A stretch of 64,000 nt of DNA from assembly GCF_014305095.1 (NCBI RefSeq), contig NZ_JACRUI010000002.1, positions 581,582-645,581 of the forward strand, given 5' to 3'. This document shows positions 16,725 to 25,194 of the stretch, one piece after another. The notes under the pieces were generated by a model. The model ran no database searches, was not told the DNA's origin, and was given only the letters and a program-made list of their open reading frames with translations. The DNA comes from Flavobacterium kayseriense (GTDB lineage Bacteria > Bacteroidota > Bacteroidia > Flavobacteriales > Flavobacteriaceae). How positions within the stretch are numbered: the first letter of the stretch is position 1; every line of letters starts with the position of its first letter. A program made the translations under genes and the position numbers.

Positions 16725-17879
16725 ATGAATTATTTTTCTTCTGATTTTAAATTAGGGATTTTAGGAGGTGGACAATTGGGAAAAATGCTCCTATTTGAAA
16801 CCCGAAAATTCGATATCCAAACCTACGTCTTAGACCCAAGTGATGAAGCTCCTGCGAGAATGGCTTGTAACCAATTTTACAAAGGCGACTTAATGGACTT
16901 TGAAACGGTTTATGAGTTTGGAAAAATGGTTGATGTTCTGACAATCGAAATCGAATTGGTTAACCTAGATGCTTTAGAAAAATTAGAAGACGAAGGACTT
17001 AAAGTGTTCCCATCTCCAAAAACACTTAGAGCCATCCAAAATAAAGGAAAACAAAAAGATTTTTACATAGATAATGCTATCCCTACTTCAAAGCACCTTC
17101 GTTTTGTAGATTTAGCCGATTTGCGAAAGTCGTTAGAAAAAGACGAATTGGATTTCCCTTTCGTATGGAAATGTGCTGAATTTGGTTATGATGGAAATGG
17201 AGTCAAAATTGTACGATCGACTCTTGATCTTATTAACTTACCAGATGTAGAATGCATTGCCGAAGACATGGTGCCGTTCAAAAACGAATTAGCCGTTATC
17301 GTTTGTCGCAATCCATCAGGTGAGATTAGAACATATCCTGTAGTCGAAATGGAATTTCACCCTGAGGCTAATCAAGTAGAATATGTAATTTGTCCCGCTC
17401 GAATAGATGATAAAGTAGCGGACAAAGCAAGAGCCATCGCATTGAATGTTTCGGAGAAGTTCAACCACGTAGGCCTACTCGCTGTTGAGATGTTCCAGAC
17501 CGAAGATGACGAAATTTTAGTTAACGAAGTAGCTCCTCGCCCGCACAACTCTGGACATTACTCCATTGAAGCAAGTTACACTTCACAATTCGAAAATCAT
17601 ATTCGTGCTGTTCTAAACCTACCACTAGGCAATACAGCTAGTAAAGTAGCAGGAGTTATGGTGAATTTAGTAGGTTCAGAAGGATATGAAGGTCAGGTAG
17701 TTTACGAGAATATCGAAAAAATAATGGCAATTGATGGTGTTACACCACATATATACGGAAAAAGACAAACACGCGCATTTAGAAAAATGGGGCATGTTAC
17801 CATTGTGAATGAGGACATGACTGTAGCTAGAAAAATTGCTGAGGAGGTAAAAAATTCTATTAGAGTGATAAGCGGTTAA
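16725..17879 (+). CDS. purK: N5-carboxyaminoimidazole ribonucleotide synthase
   Basis: ATP-grasp enzyme converting AIR, bicarbonate and ATP to N5-CAIR in purine synthesis. About 384 residues from the ATG at 16725 (MNYFSSDFKLGILGGGQLG). An upstream in-frame TTG at 16701 lies inside the -7 promoter box and is rejected. Visible features are the N-terminal GILGGGQLGKML nucleotide-binding loop, the ATP-grasp stretch VWKCAEFGYDGNGV, and the metal-binding VNEVAPRPHNSGHYS. purE follows 51 bp downstream, which is the next step of the pathway. Confidence 0.95.
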   Translation: MNYFSSDFKLGILGGGQLGKMLLFETRKFDIQTYVLDPSDEAPARMACNQFYKGDLMDFETVYEFGKMVDVLTIEIELVNLDALEKLEDEGLKVFPSPKTLRAIQNKGKQKDFYIDNAIPTSKHLRFVDLADLRKSLEKDELDFPFVWKCAEFGYDGNGVKIVRSTLDLINLPDVECIAEDMVPFKNELAVIVCRNPSGEIRTYPVVEMEFHPEANQVEYVICPARIDDKVADKARAIALNVSEKFNHVGLLAVEMFQTEDDEILVNEVAPRPHNSGHYSIEASYTSQFENHIRAVLNLPLGNTASKVAGVMVNLVGSEGYEGQVVYENIEKIMAIDGVTPHIYGKRQTRAFRKMGHVTIVNEDMTVARKIAEEVKNSIRVISG

Positions 17880-17930
17880 TTGCAATAATTATTAGACGAA
17901 CGCAAACATTAAACTTTAAACAAAAAAAAC

Positions 17931-18419
17931 ATGAGTAAAGTAGCCGTAATCATGGGAAGCATCTCAGATATGCCTGTCATGCAAGATGCCATAAATATTT
18001 TAAAAGAGTTTGGAATCGAGACAGAGGTCGATATTGTGTCTGCACATAGAACACCTGAAAAACTATTTGATTTTAGTCAAAATGCTCACAACCGTGGCAT
18101 TGCAGTTGTGATTGCGGGAGCAGGTGGTGCCGCACATTTACCTGGAATGGTCGCTTCTATGTCACCATTACCTGTAATAGGAGTTCCTGTTAAATCCAGT
18201 AATTCAATTGATGGGTGGGATTCGGTTTTATCGATACTTCAAATGCCTGGTGGAGTTCCCGTAGCAACTGTTGCTCTGAATGGGGCAAAGAATGCAGGGA
18301 TATTAGCCGCTCAAATAATAGGCTCGTCTAATAAAGTAGTTTTAGATAAAATTATTGCATACAAATTAGGACTGAAAGAAACTGTTTTGTTAGCCTCGGA
18401 AAGTCTACATAAAAAATAA
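17931..18419 (+). CDS. purE: N5-CAIR mutase
   Basis: 162-residue class I PurE, converting N5-CAIR to CAIR. Diagnostic segments are GSISDMPVMQDA, SAHRTPEKLF, and AGAGGAAHLPGMVAS followed by PVIGVPV. The length is standard. It lies directly after purK and ends at a strong terminator, so purKE is a self-contained bicistron. Confidence 0.96.
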   Translation: MSKVAVIMGSISDMPVMQDAINILKEFGIETEVDIVSAHRTPEKLFDFSQNAHNRGIAVVIAGAGGAAHLPGMVASMSPLPVIGVPVKSSNSIDGWDSVLSILQMPGGVPVATVALNGAKNAGILAAQIIGSSNKVVLDKIIAYKLGLKETVLLASESLHKK

Positions 18420-18420
18420 A

Positions 18421-18454
18421 AAAAAGTGCTTCTCATAACTGAGAAGCACTTTTT
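18421..18454. terminator. Bidirectional terminator after purE
   Basis: Stem AAAAAGTGCTTCTCA / TGAGAAGCACTTTTT (15 bp) with a TAAC loop and a following T-run, between convergent genes. Confidence 0.9.
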
Positions 18455-18475
18455 TTTATTTTTAATAGGTAAAAA

Positions 18476-19144
18476 TTAGAGCTCGTCTTCAATTTCTTGA
18501 AGTACACTCTCAAACTCCGATGCTACAATATCATCATTGTTTATCCAATTTTCAGATGTAACTAGACTAAAATTCACATTATCAGTCGTATTCAATTGCC
18601 ACACTATCGCACTGGCTGTAGGAAAGGGAATATTTTGTGTCATTTGATCGTCGAATAGTCTTTTAATTAGATTGCGATCAGACAAACCACCATTCAATAA
18701 TTTTAATACATTTTCGGCAGTCAACTCTTGTACATCTCCATCTATAGGTGTCATTGAAAAATGAACTATGGATGCTTTAGCATTAGGAAACTTACCATTG
18801 TACGCTTTAAACAGTAATTGGTTAATATGGAACATTCGGCCCTGCATGTGTATTTCGGGATATTCCTCACACACTTTATCTATTAGCATGTTATGCGAAA
18901 TCTGTTCAATTTGCCCCTCATTAAGTTCCTCACCTAATTTATAATCCAATACAATTGCCGCCGCTTCGTTTGGTTCATAATCAGAAATCGCCATTTGTAA
19001 TAATTCAGGTAAATTCTTCACCTCAGCAGTAGCGGCATCTGGGAAATTAAATCGTTCACATAACTGAATCAAATCTTCGGTAGTCCAATATCCTTCTACC
19101 TCATTAACGGTATCAATTCTTTTTATTGCTATTTTATAGTTCAT
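18476..19144 (-). CDS. Hypothetical protein, acidic C-terminus
   Basis: 222 residues, cytoplasmic by composition (no signal peptide or membrane helix). I do not recognise a domain. The N-terminal half has an alternating helix pattern (WTTEDLIQLCERFNF; ISDYEPNEAAAIVLDYKLGEEL), the middle a hydrophobic strand region (KASIVHFSMTPIDG), and the tail ends in an acidic FESVLQEIEDEL helix. It is monocistronic and convergent with purE. Confidence 0.65.
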   Translation of the reverse strand: MNYKIAIKRIDTVNEVEGYWTTEDLIQLCERFNFPDAATAEVKNLPELLQMAISDYEPNEAAAIVLDYKLGEELNEGQIEQISHNMLIDKVCEEYPEIHMQGRMFHINQLLFKAYNGKFPNAKASIVHFSMTPIDGDVQELTAENVLKLLNGGLSDRNLIKRLFDDQMTQNIPFPTASAIVWQLNTTDNVNFSLVTSENWINNDDIVASEFESVLQEIEDEL

Positions 19145-19295
19145 TTTTATTTTTTCTATTAGTAAATAATGACTTCTTGTACTATTTCGAAGCTTCGTTA
19201 CAAGGTAGTTATTACAACTGTTTACAGGCTAATATTTTTGTTAAGTTTAACAGTAATGAGATTGCAAGTACTACTACCTATTTTTAATTAATCCT

Positions 19296-19303
19296 TACAT
19301 TTG
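19296..19303 (+). promoter_or_regulatory. -7 box TACATTTG of the M3 peptidase gene
   Basis: A TAnnTTTG match 46 nt upstream of the ATG at 19350. No clear -33 at the expected spacing. Confidence 0.5.
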
Positions 19304-19349
19304 CAAGCATAACTATTCATTTTTATTACTGATTATTAAGAACAAAATA

Positions 19350-21377
19350 ATGACTATACTTACTCAAAAATTTACTACAAAATACGATACTGCCCCTTTT
19401 TCACAAATAAAGAATGAAGACTTTGCTCCCGCCATTCAAGAAGGAATCGCTTTGGCAAAAGCAGAAATAGATGCTATTGTCAATAATCCAGAAGCGCCAA
19501 CATTCGAAAATACAATTGTTGCAATGGATTACACAGGTGACATTTTGGATCGTGCTTCTAGTATTTTCTTCAATTTAAATTCAGCAGAAACCAATGACGA
19601 AATGCAAAAAATCGCTCAAGAAGTTTCTCCTTTATTATCCGAATTCGGAAATGACATTCGACTTAATCCCGAGTTATTTGCACGTGTAAAAGCAGTTTAT
19701 GATTCAAGAGAAACGTTGACATTAACTCCAGAGCAAGGTACTTTATTAGACAAAAAATACAAAAGCTTTTCTCGAAATGGAGCTAACTTACCCGAAGACA
19801 AGAAAAACAAACTCCGCGAAATCGACAAAGAATTATCGAAGTTGAGTTTGCAATTTGGCGAGAATATTTTAGCAGAAACCAATGCTTTCGAAATGCATTT
19901 GACAGACGAAAAAGATCTAGCAGGCTTACCAGAAGGAGCCATCGAAGCCGCTAGTTCATTGGCTAAAGCCAAGAACAAAGAAGGCTGGATTTTTACATTA
20001 GACCACCCAAGCTACGTGCCTTTTATGACGTATGCAGACAATCGTGAATTGCGTAAAAAATTAGCGATCGCTTTTGGCGCACGAGGATTTCAAAAGAACG
20101 ACTGTGACAATCAAGAAATAGTTTTAAAAATAGCCAAACTTCGTTTTGAACGCGCACAATTGTTGGGTTATGCTACTCACGCTCACTTTGTATTAGAAGA
20201 GCGCATGGCTGAAAGTCCTGAGAAAGTTTTTTCATTCTCAAATAATTTACTGGACAAAGCAAAACCTGCTGCCCTTAAAGAGTTCGCTGAGATAACTGCT
20301 TTCGCCAAAGAACTTGACGGAATTGAAGTATTAGAAAAATGGGATGGCTCTTATTATTCAGAAAAATTGAAGCAAAAATTATTTGATTTTGATGACGAAA
20401 AATTAAAGCCTTACTTTCAATTAGAAAAAGTGTTGAACGGAGCGTTTACGATTGCTCAAAAACTATATGGGTTAACTTTTACCGAAGTATTTGACATTGA
20501 CAAATACCATCCAGAAGTTATGACCTATGAAGTAACCGATGAGAAAAAAGACTTAGTGGCTATTTTCTACGCCGATTTCTTTCCTAGAAAAGGAAAACGC
20601 AACGGTGCATGGATGACATCATTCAAATCACAATATGTAAAAGATGGCGTAAACGAAAGACCGCATATTTCTAACGTATGTAACTTTACACCTCCAACAG
20701 AAAGTAAACCTTCTTTATTAACGTTTAATGAAGTAACGACTTTGTTTCATGAATTTGGACATGGATTACACGGCATGTTAGCCAACACGACCTACCCAAG
20801 TTTATCAGGAACTTCAGTTTATTGGGATTTTGTTGAACTACCTAGTCAAGTGATGGAAAACTGGTGTTACGAGCCTGAAGCTTTAGCTTTATTCGCAACG
20901 CACTACCAAACTGGAGAAGTGATCCCGATGGAATACGTAAATAAAATCAAAGAAAGTGCGAGTTTTCAAGAAGGATTAGCAACCATGCGTCAGTTGAGTT
21001 TTGGATTATTAGACATGGGATGGCACGGTCAAGATCCAACAGCAATTACTGATGTAAAAGCTTTTGAGACTGAGCAATTCGCAGCCACACAATTGTATCC
21101 AGACGTAGCCGAAAACACAATGAGTACGGCTTTCTCACACATCTTTCAAGGAGGATATTCATCAGGATATTACAGTTATAAATGGGCCGAAGTTCTGGAT
21201 GCAGATGCCTTTGAATATTTTCAAGAAAAAGGAATCTTCAACAAAGAAGTCGCTACTAAGTTCAAAGAAAACGTACTTTCTAAAGGAGGAACAGAACATC
21301 CAATGACATTATACAAACGTTTTAGAGGTCAAGAACCTAAACCAGACGCTTTGTTAAAAAGAGCGGGGTTATTGTAG
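19350..21377 (+). CDS. M3 family zinc metallopeptidase (peptidyl-dipeptidase Dcp / oligopeptidase A type)
   Basis: 675 residues without a signal peptide, so cytoplasmic. The zinc site HEFGHGLH begins at His467 (HExxH), with the downstream glutamate in the YWDFVELPSQVMENW segment. The start MTILTQKFTTKYDTAPFSQIKNEDF and the C-terminal RGQEPKPDALLKRAGLL are typical of the Dcp/OpdA branch. It degrades short peptides released by other proteases. Dcp versus oligopeptidase A cannot be settled from sequence alone. It ends at its own terminator. Confidence 0.93.
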   Translation: MTILTQKFTTKYDTAPFSQIKNEDFAPAIQEGIALAKAEIDAIVNNPEAPTFENTIVAMDYTGDILDRASSIFFNLNSAETNDEMQKIAQEVSPLLSEFGNDIRLNPELFARVKAVYDSRETLTLTPEQGTLLDKKYKSFSRNGANLPEDKKNKLREIDKELSKLSLQFGENILAETNAFEMHLTDEKDLAGLPEGAIEAASSLAKAKNKEGWIFTLDHPSYVPFMTYADNRELRKKLAIAFGARGFQKNDCDNQEIVLKIAKLRFERAQLLGYATHAHFVLEERMAESPEKVFSFSNNLLDKAKPAALKEFAEITAFAKELDGIEVLEKWDGSYYSEKLKQKLFDFDDEKLKPYFQLEKVLNGAFTIAQKLYGLTFTEVFDIDKYHPEVMTYEVTDEKKDLVAIFYADFFPRKGKRNGAWMTSFKSQYVKDGVNERPHISNVCNFTPPTESKPSLLTFNEVTTLFHEFGHGLHGMLANTTYPSLSGTSVYWDFVELPSQVMENWCYEPEALALFATHYQTGEVIPMEYVNKIKESASFQEGLATMRQLSFGLLDMGWHGQDPTAITDVKAFETEQFAATQLYPDVAENTMSTAFSHIFQGGYSSGYYSYKWAEVLDADAFEYFQEKGIFNKEVATKFKENVLSKGGTEHPMTLYKRFRGQEPKPDALLKRAGLL

Positions 21378-21398
21378 ATTGTTGCAAAAGGAATTTTT

Positions 21399-21426
21399 AA
21401 CCGAAGTAGAAATGCTTCGGTTTTTT
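21399..21426 (+). terminator. Terminator of the M3 peptidase gene
   Basis: Arms AACCGAAG (21399-21406) and CTTCGGTT (21415-21422) with an 8-nt loop, then TTTTTT. It isolates the downstream regulator gene. Confidence 0.8.
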
Positions 21427-21433
21427 CTTAAAC

Positions 21434-21459
21434 AAACTTTCATTTATTATTGAAAGTTT
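21434..21459. promoter_or_regulatory. Putative GbsR-type operator 1 (AAACTTTCA-N8-TGAAAGTTT)
   Basis: A perfect 9-bp inverted repeat with an 8-nt spacer. The same arms and spacing recur at 22008-22033. It covers the likely -33 TTG (21450-21452) of the regulator gene, as expected of an autorepression site. Binding by the adjacent regulator is inference. Confidence 0.7.
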
Positions 21460-21480
21460 AAAAACTATTACATACATTTG
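21450..21480 (+). promoter_or_regulatory. Promoter of the GbsR-like gene (TTG-N20-TACATTTG)
   Basis: -33 TTG at 21450-21452, inside the operator, and -7 box TACATTTG at 21473-21480. The ATG is 4 nt after the box, which predicts a leaderless or nearly leaderless mRNA. Confidence 0.6.
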
Positions 21481-21484
21481 TACT

Positions 21485-21988
21485 ATGGATTTCAAAGAAG
21501 CAAAAAACAAATTCGTACAAACCTGGGGAGCGCTTGGTAGCCAATGGGGTATTAATAAGACGATGGCACAAATACATGCGCTGTTGATGGTATCAGCAGA
21601 ACCGGTTTCGATGGAAGATGTGATGGAAGAACTTCAAATTTCCCGCGGGAATGCTAGTATGAATTTACGCGCTTTGATGGATTGGGGAATTGTTTACAAA
21701 GAATACAAAGTTGGCGAACGCAGGGAGTTTTTTACAGCCGAAAAAGATCTTGATGAACTAGCTGTAAAGATAGCAAGAGAAAGAAGCAAAAGGGAAATAA
21801 AACCGGCTTTGAAGGTTTTAAAAGAGGTTTCCTCAATTGAAGCCAATCAAACAGAAGAAGAAAAACACTTTGTAAATCAAACGACTAAATTATATGATTT
21901 CGTTTTAAAAGCCGACAATGTTTTGGACAAAATAACTGAGTATAAAGATAATTGGCTGACTAAGTTGGTTGTGAAATTCATGAAATAG
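21485..21988 (+). CDS. GbsR/MarR family transcriptional regulator
   Basis: 167 residues. The N-terminal helix (FVQTWGALGSQWGINKTMAQIHALL) leads into a winged helix-turn-helix at about 25-90, with recognition segment SMEDVMEELQISRGNASMNLRALMDWGIV and wing YKVGERREFF. The C-terminal half (95-167) is helical and probably dimerises. The profile is that of GbsR-like MarR relatives. It is preceded by a 26-bp palindrome that recurs between this gene and the next operon, so it probably represses itself and the membrane-protein operon. The effector is unknown. Confidence 0.88.
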   Translation: MDFKEAKNKFVQTWGALGSQWGINKTMAQIHALLMVSAEPVSMEDVMEELQISRGNASMNLRALMDWGIVYKEYKVGERREFFTAEKDLDELAVKIARERSKREIKPALKVLKEVSSIEANQTEEEKHFVNQTTKLYDFVLKADNVLDKITEYKDNWLTKLVVKFMK

Positions 21989-22007
21989 AATTAAAAAAAT
22001 TTAAACA

Positions 22008-22033
22008 AAACTTTCATTTTTTTCTGAAAGTTT
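22008..22033. promoter_or_regulatory. Putative GbsR-type operator 2 (AAACTTTCA-N8-TGAAAGTTT)
   Basis: The arms are identical to those of operator 1 and so is the 8-nt spacing. Similar flanks extend the match (AAAC on the left, AAAAAC on the right). It lies 16 bp before the first ATG of the downstream operon. Confidence 0.7.
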
Positions 22034-22049
22034 AAAAACAAATAGAGTT

Positions 22050-22394
22050 ATGAATCTCAACATCATAGGGCATTGCATTTACCTAACAATCACCGGAATT
22101 ATAATTCTAAAAGTAGGTAAGATCTGCTACGATAACGGAAATGTATTTGTATCACAATTAATCCCTGATCACAAAGAACTCTGTACGCAAACCAATCAAA
22201 TATTATTATCAGGATACTATTTACTGAATTTGGGATACTGTGCAATGACCTTGGCTTCATGGAAAGCTCTTACTACCTATTCACAATTGATAGAACTAAT
22301 CGCCTCAAAAACAGCCATTGTAATACTCATAATCGCATTCATGCATTATCTCAACATCATCATACTAACAAAATACATAAAAAAAATACTCTAA
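22050..22394 (+). CDS. Small integral membrane protein (paralogue A)
   Basis: 114 residues with three hydrophobic helices (about 5-23, 50-70 and 85-110) and no signal peptidase site, so an inner-membrane protein. It aligns along its length with the next gene, sharing the TNQILLSGYYLLNLG / TNKLFETGFYLLNLG core and the tail pattern. I do not recognise the family. It is the first gene after operator 2 and 12 bp before its paralogue. Confidence 0.75.
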   Translation: MNLNIIGHCIYLTITGIIILKVGKICYDNGNVFVSQLIPDHKELCTQTNQILLSGYYLLNLGYCAMTLASWKALTTYSQLIELIASKTAIVILIIAFMHYLNIIILTKYIKKIL

Positions 22395-22406
22395 AAATCA
22401 AACATC

Positions 22407-22793
22407 ATGGAAACTACAAAAATTATTATCGGTTATGCTATTTATTTACCTGTAGCCGTCGCACTTACCTATTATGTGAGTAAAACTTTATTTCGCAATA
22501 GTAAAATCTTTATGCTTGACATCTTCAATGGCCGCGAAGAAATTGCTTACGCCACTAACAAACTTTTTGAAACCGGATTCTATCTCCTAAACCTTGGATT
22601 CGCACTAATGATTCTAGAAATGTACCTTCACAAAGATACGTACCAAGAACTAGTAGAGACATTAAGCTATAAAATTGGAGCCTTTGCTGTATATTTAGGC
22701 CTTATGTTATTTCTAAATTTATATTTCTTTTTCAGAGGAAAAAGAAAAGCCAAAGAAGGACTAAACAATCGTACTGCAGTAACACAAGCATAA
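22407..22793 (+). CDS. Small integral membrane protein (paralogue B)
   Basis: 128 residues with three predicted membrane helices (about 5-25, 55-73, 88-110) and a basic C-terminal tail (FRGKRKAKEG) that should face the cytoplasm. It is a diverged tandem copy of the preceding gene; the most similar region is TNKLFETGFYLLNLGFALMI. The function is unknown. The pair may form a hetero-oligomer in the membrane, but that is inference. Confidence 0.75.
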   Translation: METTKIIIGYAIYLPVAVALTYYVSKTLFRNSKIFMLDIFNGREEIAYATNKLFETGFYLLNLGFALMILEMYLHKDTYQELVETLSYKIGAFAVYLGLMLFLNLYFFFRGKRKAKEGLNNRTAVTQA

Positions 22794-22851
22794 TGAAAAT
22801 AATCACCGTGAATTCACCTATATGATGGATTTGCGGTCTATACTACCTATC

Positions 22852-23760
22852 ATGAAAAAATTAATCATAGCCGCTGGAACAGGATTTTTGGGTCAAGTTC
22901 TCGTCAAACATTTCGAAAAGACTTTTGACGAAATCGTCATTCTTACACGAGGAAAATCCAAAGAAGAAAACGGAATCAAATATGTGAATTGGGATGCGCG
23001 TAAACTAAACGGTTGGGAAACCGAATTAGAAAACGCAACCGTATTGATTAACTTAGCAGGAAAATCAGTCGATTGTCGGTATACCAAAGCAAACAAAAAA
23101 GAAATTTTACTATCTAGAATAGAAAGCACCAAGATTTTAAACAAAGCGGTTTTGCAATGTAAAAACCCACCCAAACATTGGCTGAATTCATCAACATCAA
23201 CAATATATCGATTTTCACTAGACAAACAAATGGATGAAATCAACGGAGAAATTGGCAATGATTTCTCGATGAATGTAGCGCAATCATGGGAGAAAGCTTT
23301 CTTTAAATATGACACTCCTCAAACCTTAAAAACGGCTTTGCGAACATCAATCGTTTTAGGCAAAAAAGGTGGTGCTTTTATCCCATTAAAAACGCTAGCT
23401 AAAACTGGCTTGGGCGGCAAACAGGGAAAAGGAAACCAATACATCAGTTGGATTCACGAAACTGATTTTGCAAAAGCGATTGAATTTATTATTCGACAAG
23501 AAATGACAGGAGTGATTAATATTGTATCTCCCACTCCCATCACCAATGCTAATTTCATGAAAAAACTTCGAAAAGCAGTGGGACAGTTTATTGGGATTTC
23601 AATCCCTACATTTCTATTAAAAATAGGTTCTTTTATCATTCGAACAGAAACAGAGTTAGTTCTAAAAAGCCGAAATGTGATTCCGAAGAAACTTACGGAA
23701 AATGGTTTTAAATTTGAATTTAACAGCATCGAAGCTGCCTTTAAAAACCTATTGCAATAA
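22852..23760 (+). CDS. TIGR01777 family NAD(P)-dependent epimerase/SDR protein
   Basis: About 302 residues from the ATG at 22852 (MKKLIIAAGTGFLGQVL). Ten extra codons upstream (from 22822) look untranslated because the Rossmann fold must begin at the chosen Met. The nucleotide-binding loop reads AAGTGFLG instead of the commoner GGTGFIG. NLAGKSVDCRYT, SWEKAF and the RTSIVLGKKGGAF stretch are characteristic of the TIGR01777 (YfcH-like) family, whose substrate is unknown. Its stop codon overlaps the next start (TAATG), so translation is coupled. Confidence 0.88.
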   Translation: MKKLIIAAGTGFLGQVLVKHFEKTFDEIVILTRGKSKEENGIKYVNWDARKLNGWETELENATVLINLAGKSVDCRYTKANKKEILLSRIESTKILNKAVLQCKNPPKHWLNSSTSTIYRFSLDKQMDEINGEIGNDFSMNVAQSWEKAFFKYDTPQTLKTALRTSIVLGKKGGAFIPLKTLAKTGLGGKQGKGNQYISWIHETDFAKAIEFIIRQEMTGVINIVSPTPITNANFMKKLRKAVGQFIGISIPTFLLKIGSFIIRTETELVLKSRNVIPKKLTENGFKFEFNSIEAAFKNLLQ

Positions 23761-24209
23761 TGACTACAATAAAACTTACAACCATAATCAAAGCACCAAT
23801 ACACCTTGTCTTTGATCATGCTAGAAACATAGACATTCATCAAGAATCTGCGGGTAAAAGCAACGAAATTGCGATTGCAGGCACCACATTTGGATTAATT
23901 AATAAGGGAGAAACCGTTACTTGGCGGGGAAAGCATTTTGGTGTTTTTTTGCAACATCAATCATTAATTTCTCAAATGGAACAGCCTTCTTACTTTGTGG
24001 ACGAACAGTTGAACGGTCATTTTAAAAGCTTCAAACACCACCACTTTTTTGAAGAAAGTGATGGAAAAACTATTATGACAGACGTAATGGAGTATGAAAC
24101 TCCGTTCGGGATTTTCGGTCAACTATTTGACAAATTAGCATTGAAGCAACATCTTACACAATTTTTAATTGAGAGAAATACTTATTTAAAATTTGTTACT
24201 GAAAAATAG
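23760..24209 (+). CDS. SRPBCC family ligand-binding protein
   Basis: 149 residues with the START/SRPBCC pattern: an N-terminal strand TTIKLTTIIKAPIHLVFDHARNIDIHQ, central strands ending in TDVMEYETPFG, and a long C-terminal helix (ALKQHLTQFLIERNTYLKF). Such proteins bind hydrophobic ligands or modify lipids. It overlaps the epimerase gene by 1 bp. Fusions and neighbours of TIGR01777 with SRPBCC domains are known, which supports a joint role. Confidence 0.85.
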   Translation: MTTIKLTTIIKAPIHLVFDHARNIDIHQESAGKSNEIAIAGTTFGLINKGETVTWRGKHFGVFLQHQSLISQMEQPSYFVDEQLNGHFKSFKHHHFFEESDGKTIMTDVMEYETPFGIFGQLFDKLALKQHLTQFLIERNTYLKFVTEK

Positions 24210-24243
24210 AAATCACACAATTTTCATTTTAGATTGGCTGTAT

Positions 24244-25056
24244 TTAAAAAAACACCACAAGCAACCACCAAAAAATCGGAATACTTTCTACCCAAAAAGA
24301 AGTGTAATATTTAGACCTTTTCTCATTGGCGAAAGCCAAAAACAAAGCAAGTATCAAAACTAGAATCCCGTTAACCATTAACTGTTCTTGTACAAAATGA
24401 TGCTTTAAAAATTCTAAAAGATAAAAAGGAAATAATAACAGTAGACCAACAATTTTAGTATTCTTGACACCAATTTGCTGAGGAACAGTATGTAAATGCG
24501 GGTCATCTTGTGCGAGGTCGATTATTTCGAATACCAAAATGAGATTAAAAACCAAAATAAATCGTTGCACACATTTTAAGTAAAAATCAGCTCCCATAGG
24601 AACGCCTGCATTAATTAGCGGCAGTACGAGAGTTACGCCTACCCAGCACAAAGCGACAATATAAATTTTTACTCCTGCCCAGTTACGAGCATTTTTTCTG
24701 TTTGGAAAAAACGGCAAGGTGTATAAAAGCGTCAACGCTAGAAAAACGATGGCAATGATTTGTGTGTAAAATTGTAGTTGAAAAAAAAAATATCCAACTC
24801 CAATAAGAGCAAAAAAGCTCAATAAAGCGATCAATTTTAACTCTTTTCGCATCAGCTTTTTCTTCGCTCTGGCCAAAGCATCATACTTCACAAAATTATA
24901 GCCAACCATTGTACCTAAAAAAGCAAAGTTAGCCATAGGTTCATCTACTGAAATGTTGAACATAAATTGTGTCATTCTGACTAGTGAATACACTGACAAA
25001 GCCACGTGAATGCTGCTTCTTAGATAAAAATCAACTATTTGTTTAAAACTAATCAT
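24244..25056 (-). CDS. UbiA-like membrane protein with degenerate prenyltransferase motifs
   Basis: 270 residues with about eight hydrophobic helices. Two positions correspond to the Asp-rich motifs of UbiA prenyltransferases: NFVKYDAL (about residues 54-61), where the usual NDxxDxxxD is incomplete, and EIIDLAQDDPHLHTVPQQIG (about 177-196), which matches the second motif plus the T-x-P-x-x-x-G follow-up. It may be an active or diverged prenyltransferase of the inner membrane; the substrate is unknown. Divergent from gcvP. Confidence 0.65.
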   Translation of the reverse strand: MISFKQIVDFYLRSSIHVALSVYSLVRMTQFMFNISVDEPMANFAFLGTMVGYNFVKYDALARAKKKLMRKELKLIALLSFFALIGVGYFFFQLQFYTQIIAIVFLALTLLYTLPFFPNRKNARNWAGVKIYIVALCWVGVTLVLPLINAGVPMGADFYLKCVQRFILVFNLILVFEIIDLAQDDPHLHTVPQQIGVKNTKIVGLLLLFPFYLLEFLKHHFVQEQLMVNGILVLILALFLAFANEKRSKYYTSFWVESIPIFWWLLVVFF

Positions 25057-25080
25057 TAAACAAATTTAATCAATTGTGAA

Positions 25081-25088
25081 CAAACATA
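25081..25088 (-). promoter_or_regulatory. -7 box TATGTTTG of the UbiA-like gene
   Basis: A TAnnTTTG match on the minus strand, 24 nt upstream of the ATG at 25056. No clear -33. Confidence 0.45.
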
Positions 25089-25152
25089 CCTATTAGTTGA
25101 TAAATTGATAAAAAATCACAAGCAAAACGGGAATTAAATTATTAATAATACT

Positions 25153-25160
25153 TATTTTTG
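25153..25160 (+). promoter_or_regulatory. -7 box TATTTTTG of gcvP
   Basis: A TAnnTTTG match 34 nt before the gcvP ATG. I saw no glycine-riboswitch-like fold in this short leader. Confidence 0.5.
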
Positions 25161-25194
25161 CGTCACTCAAAAAACACAACTTTAGTATACTTAC

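Noticed and set aside
25057..25194. A glycine riboswitch in front of gcvP
   Set aside because: The leader is only about 34 nt and I saw no conserved paired fold or tandem aptamer.
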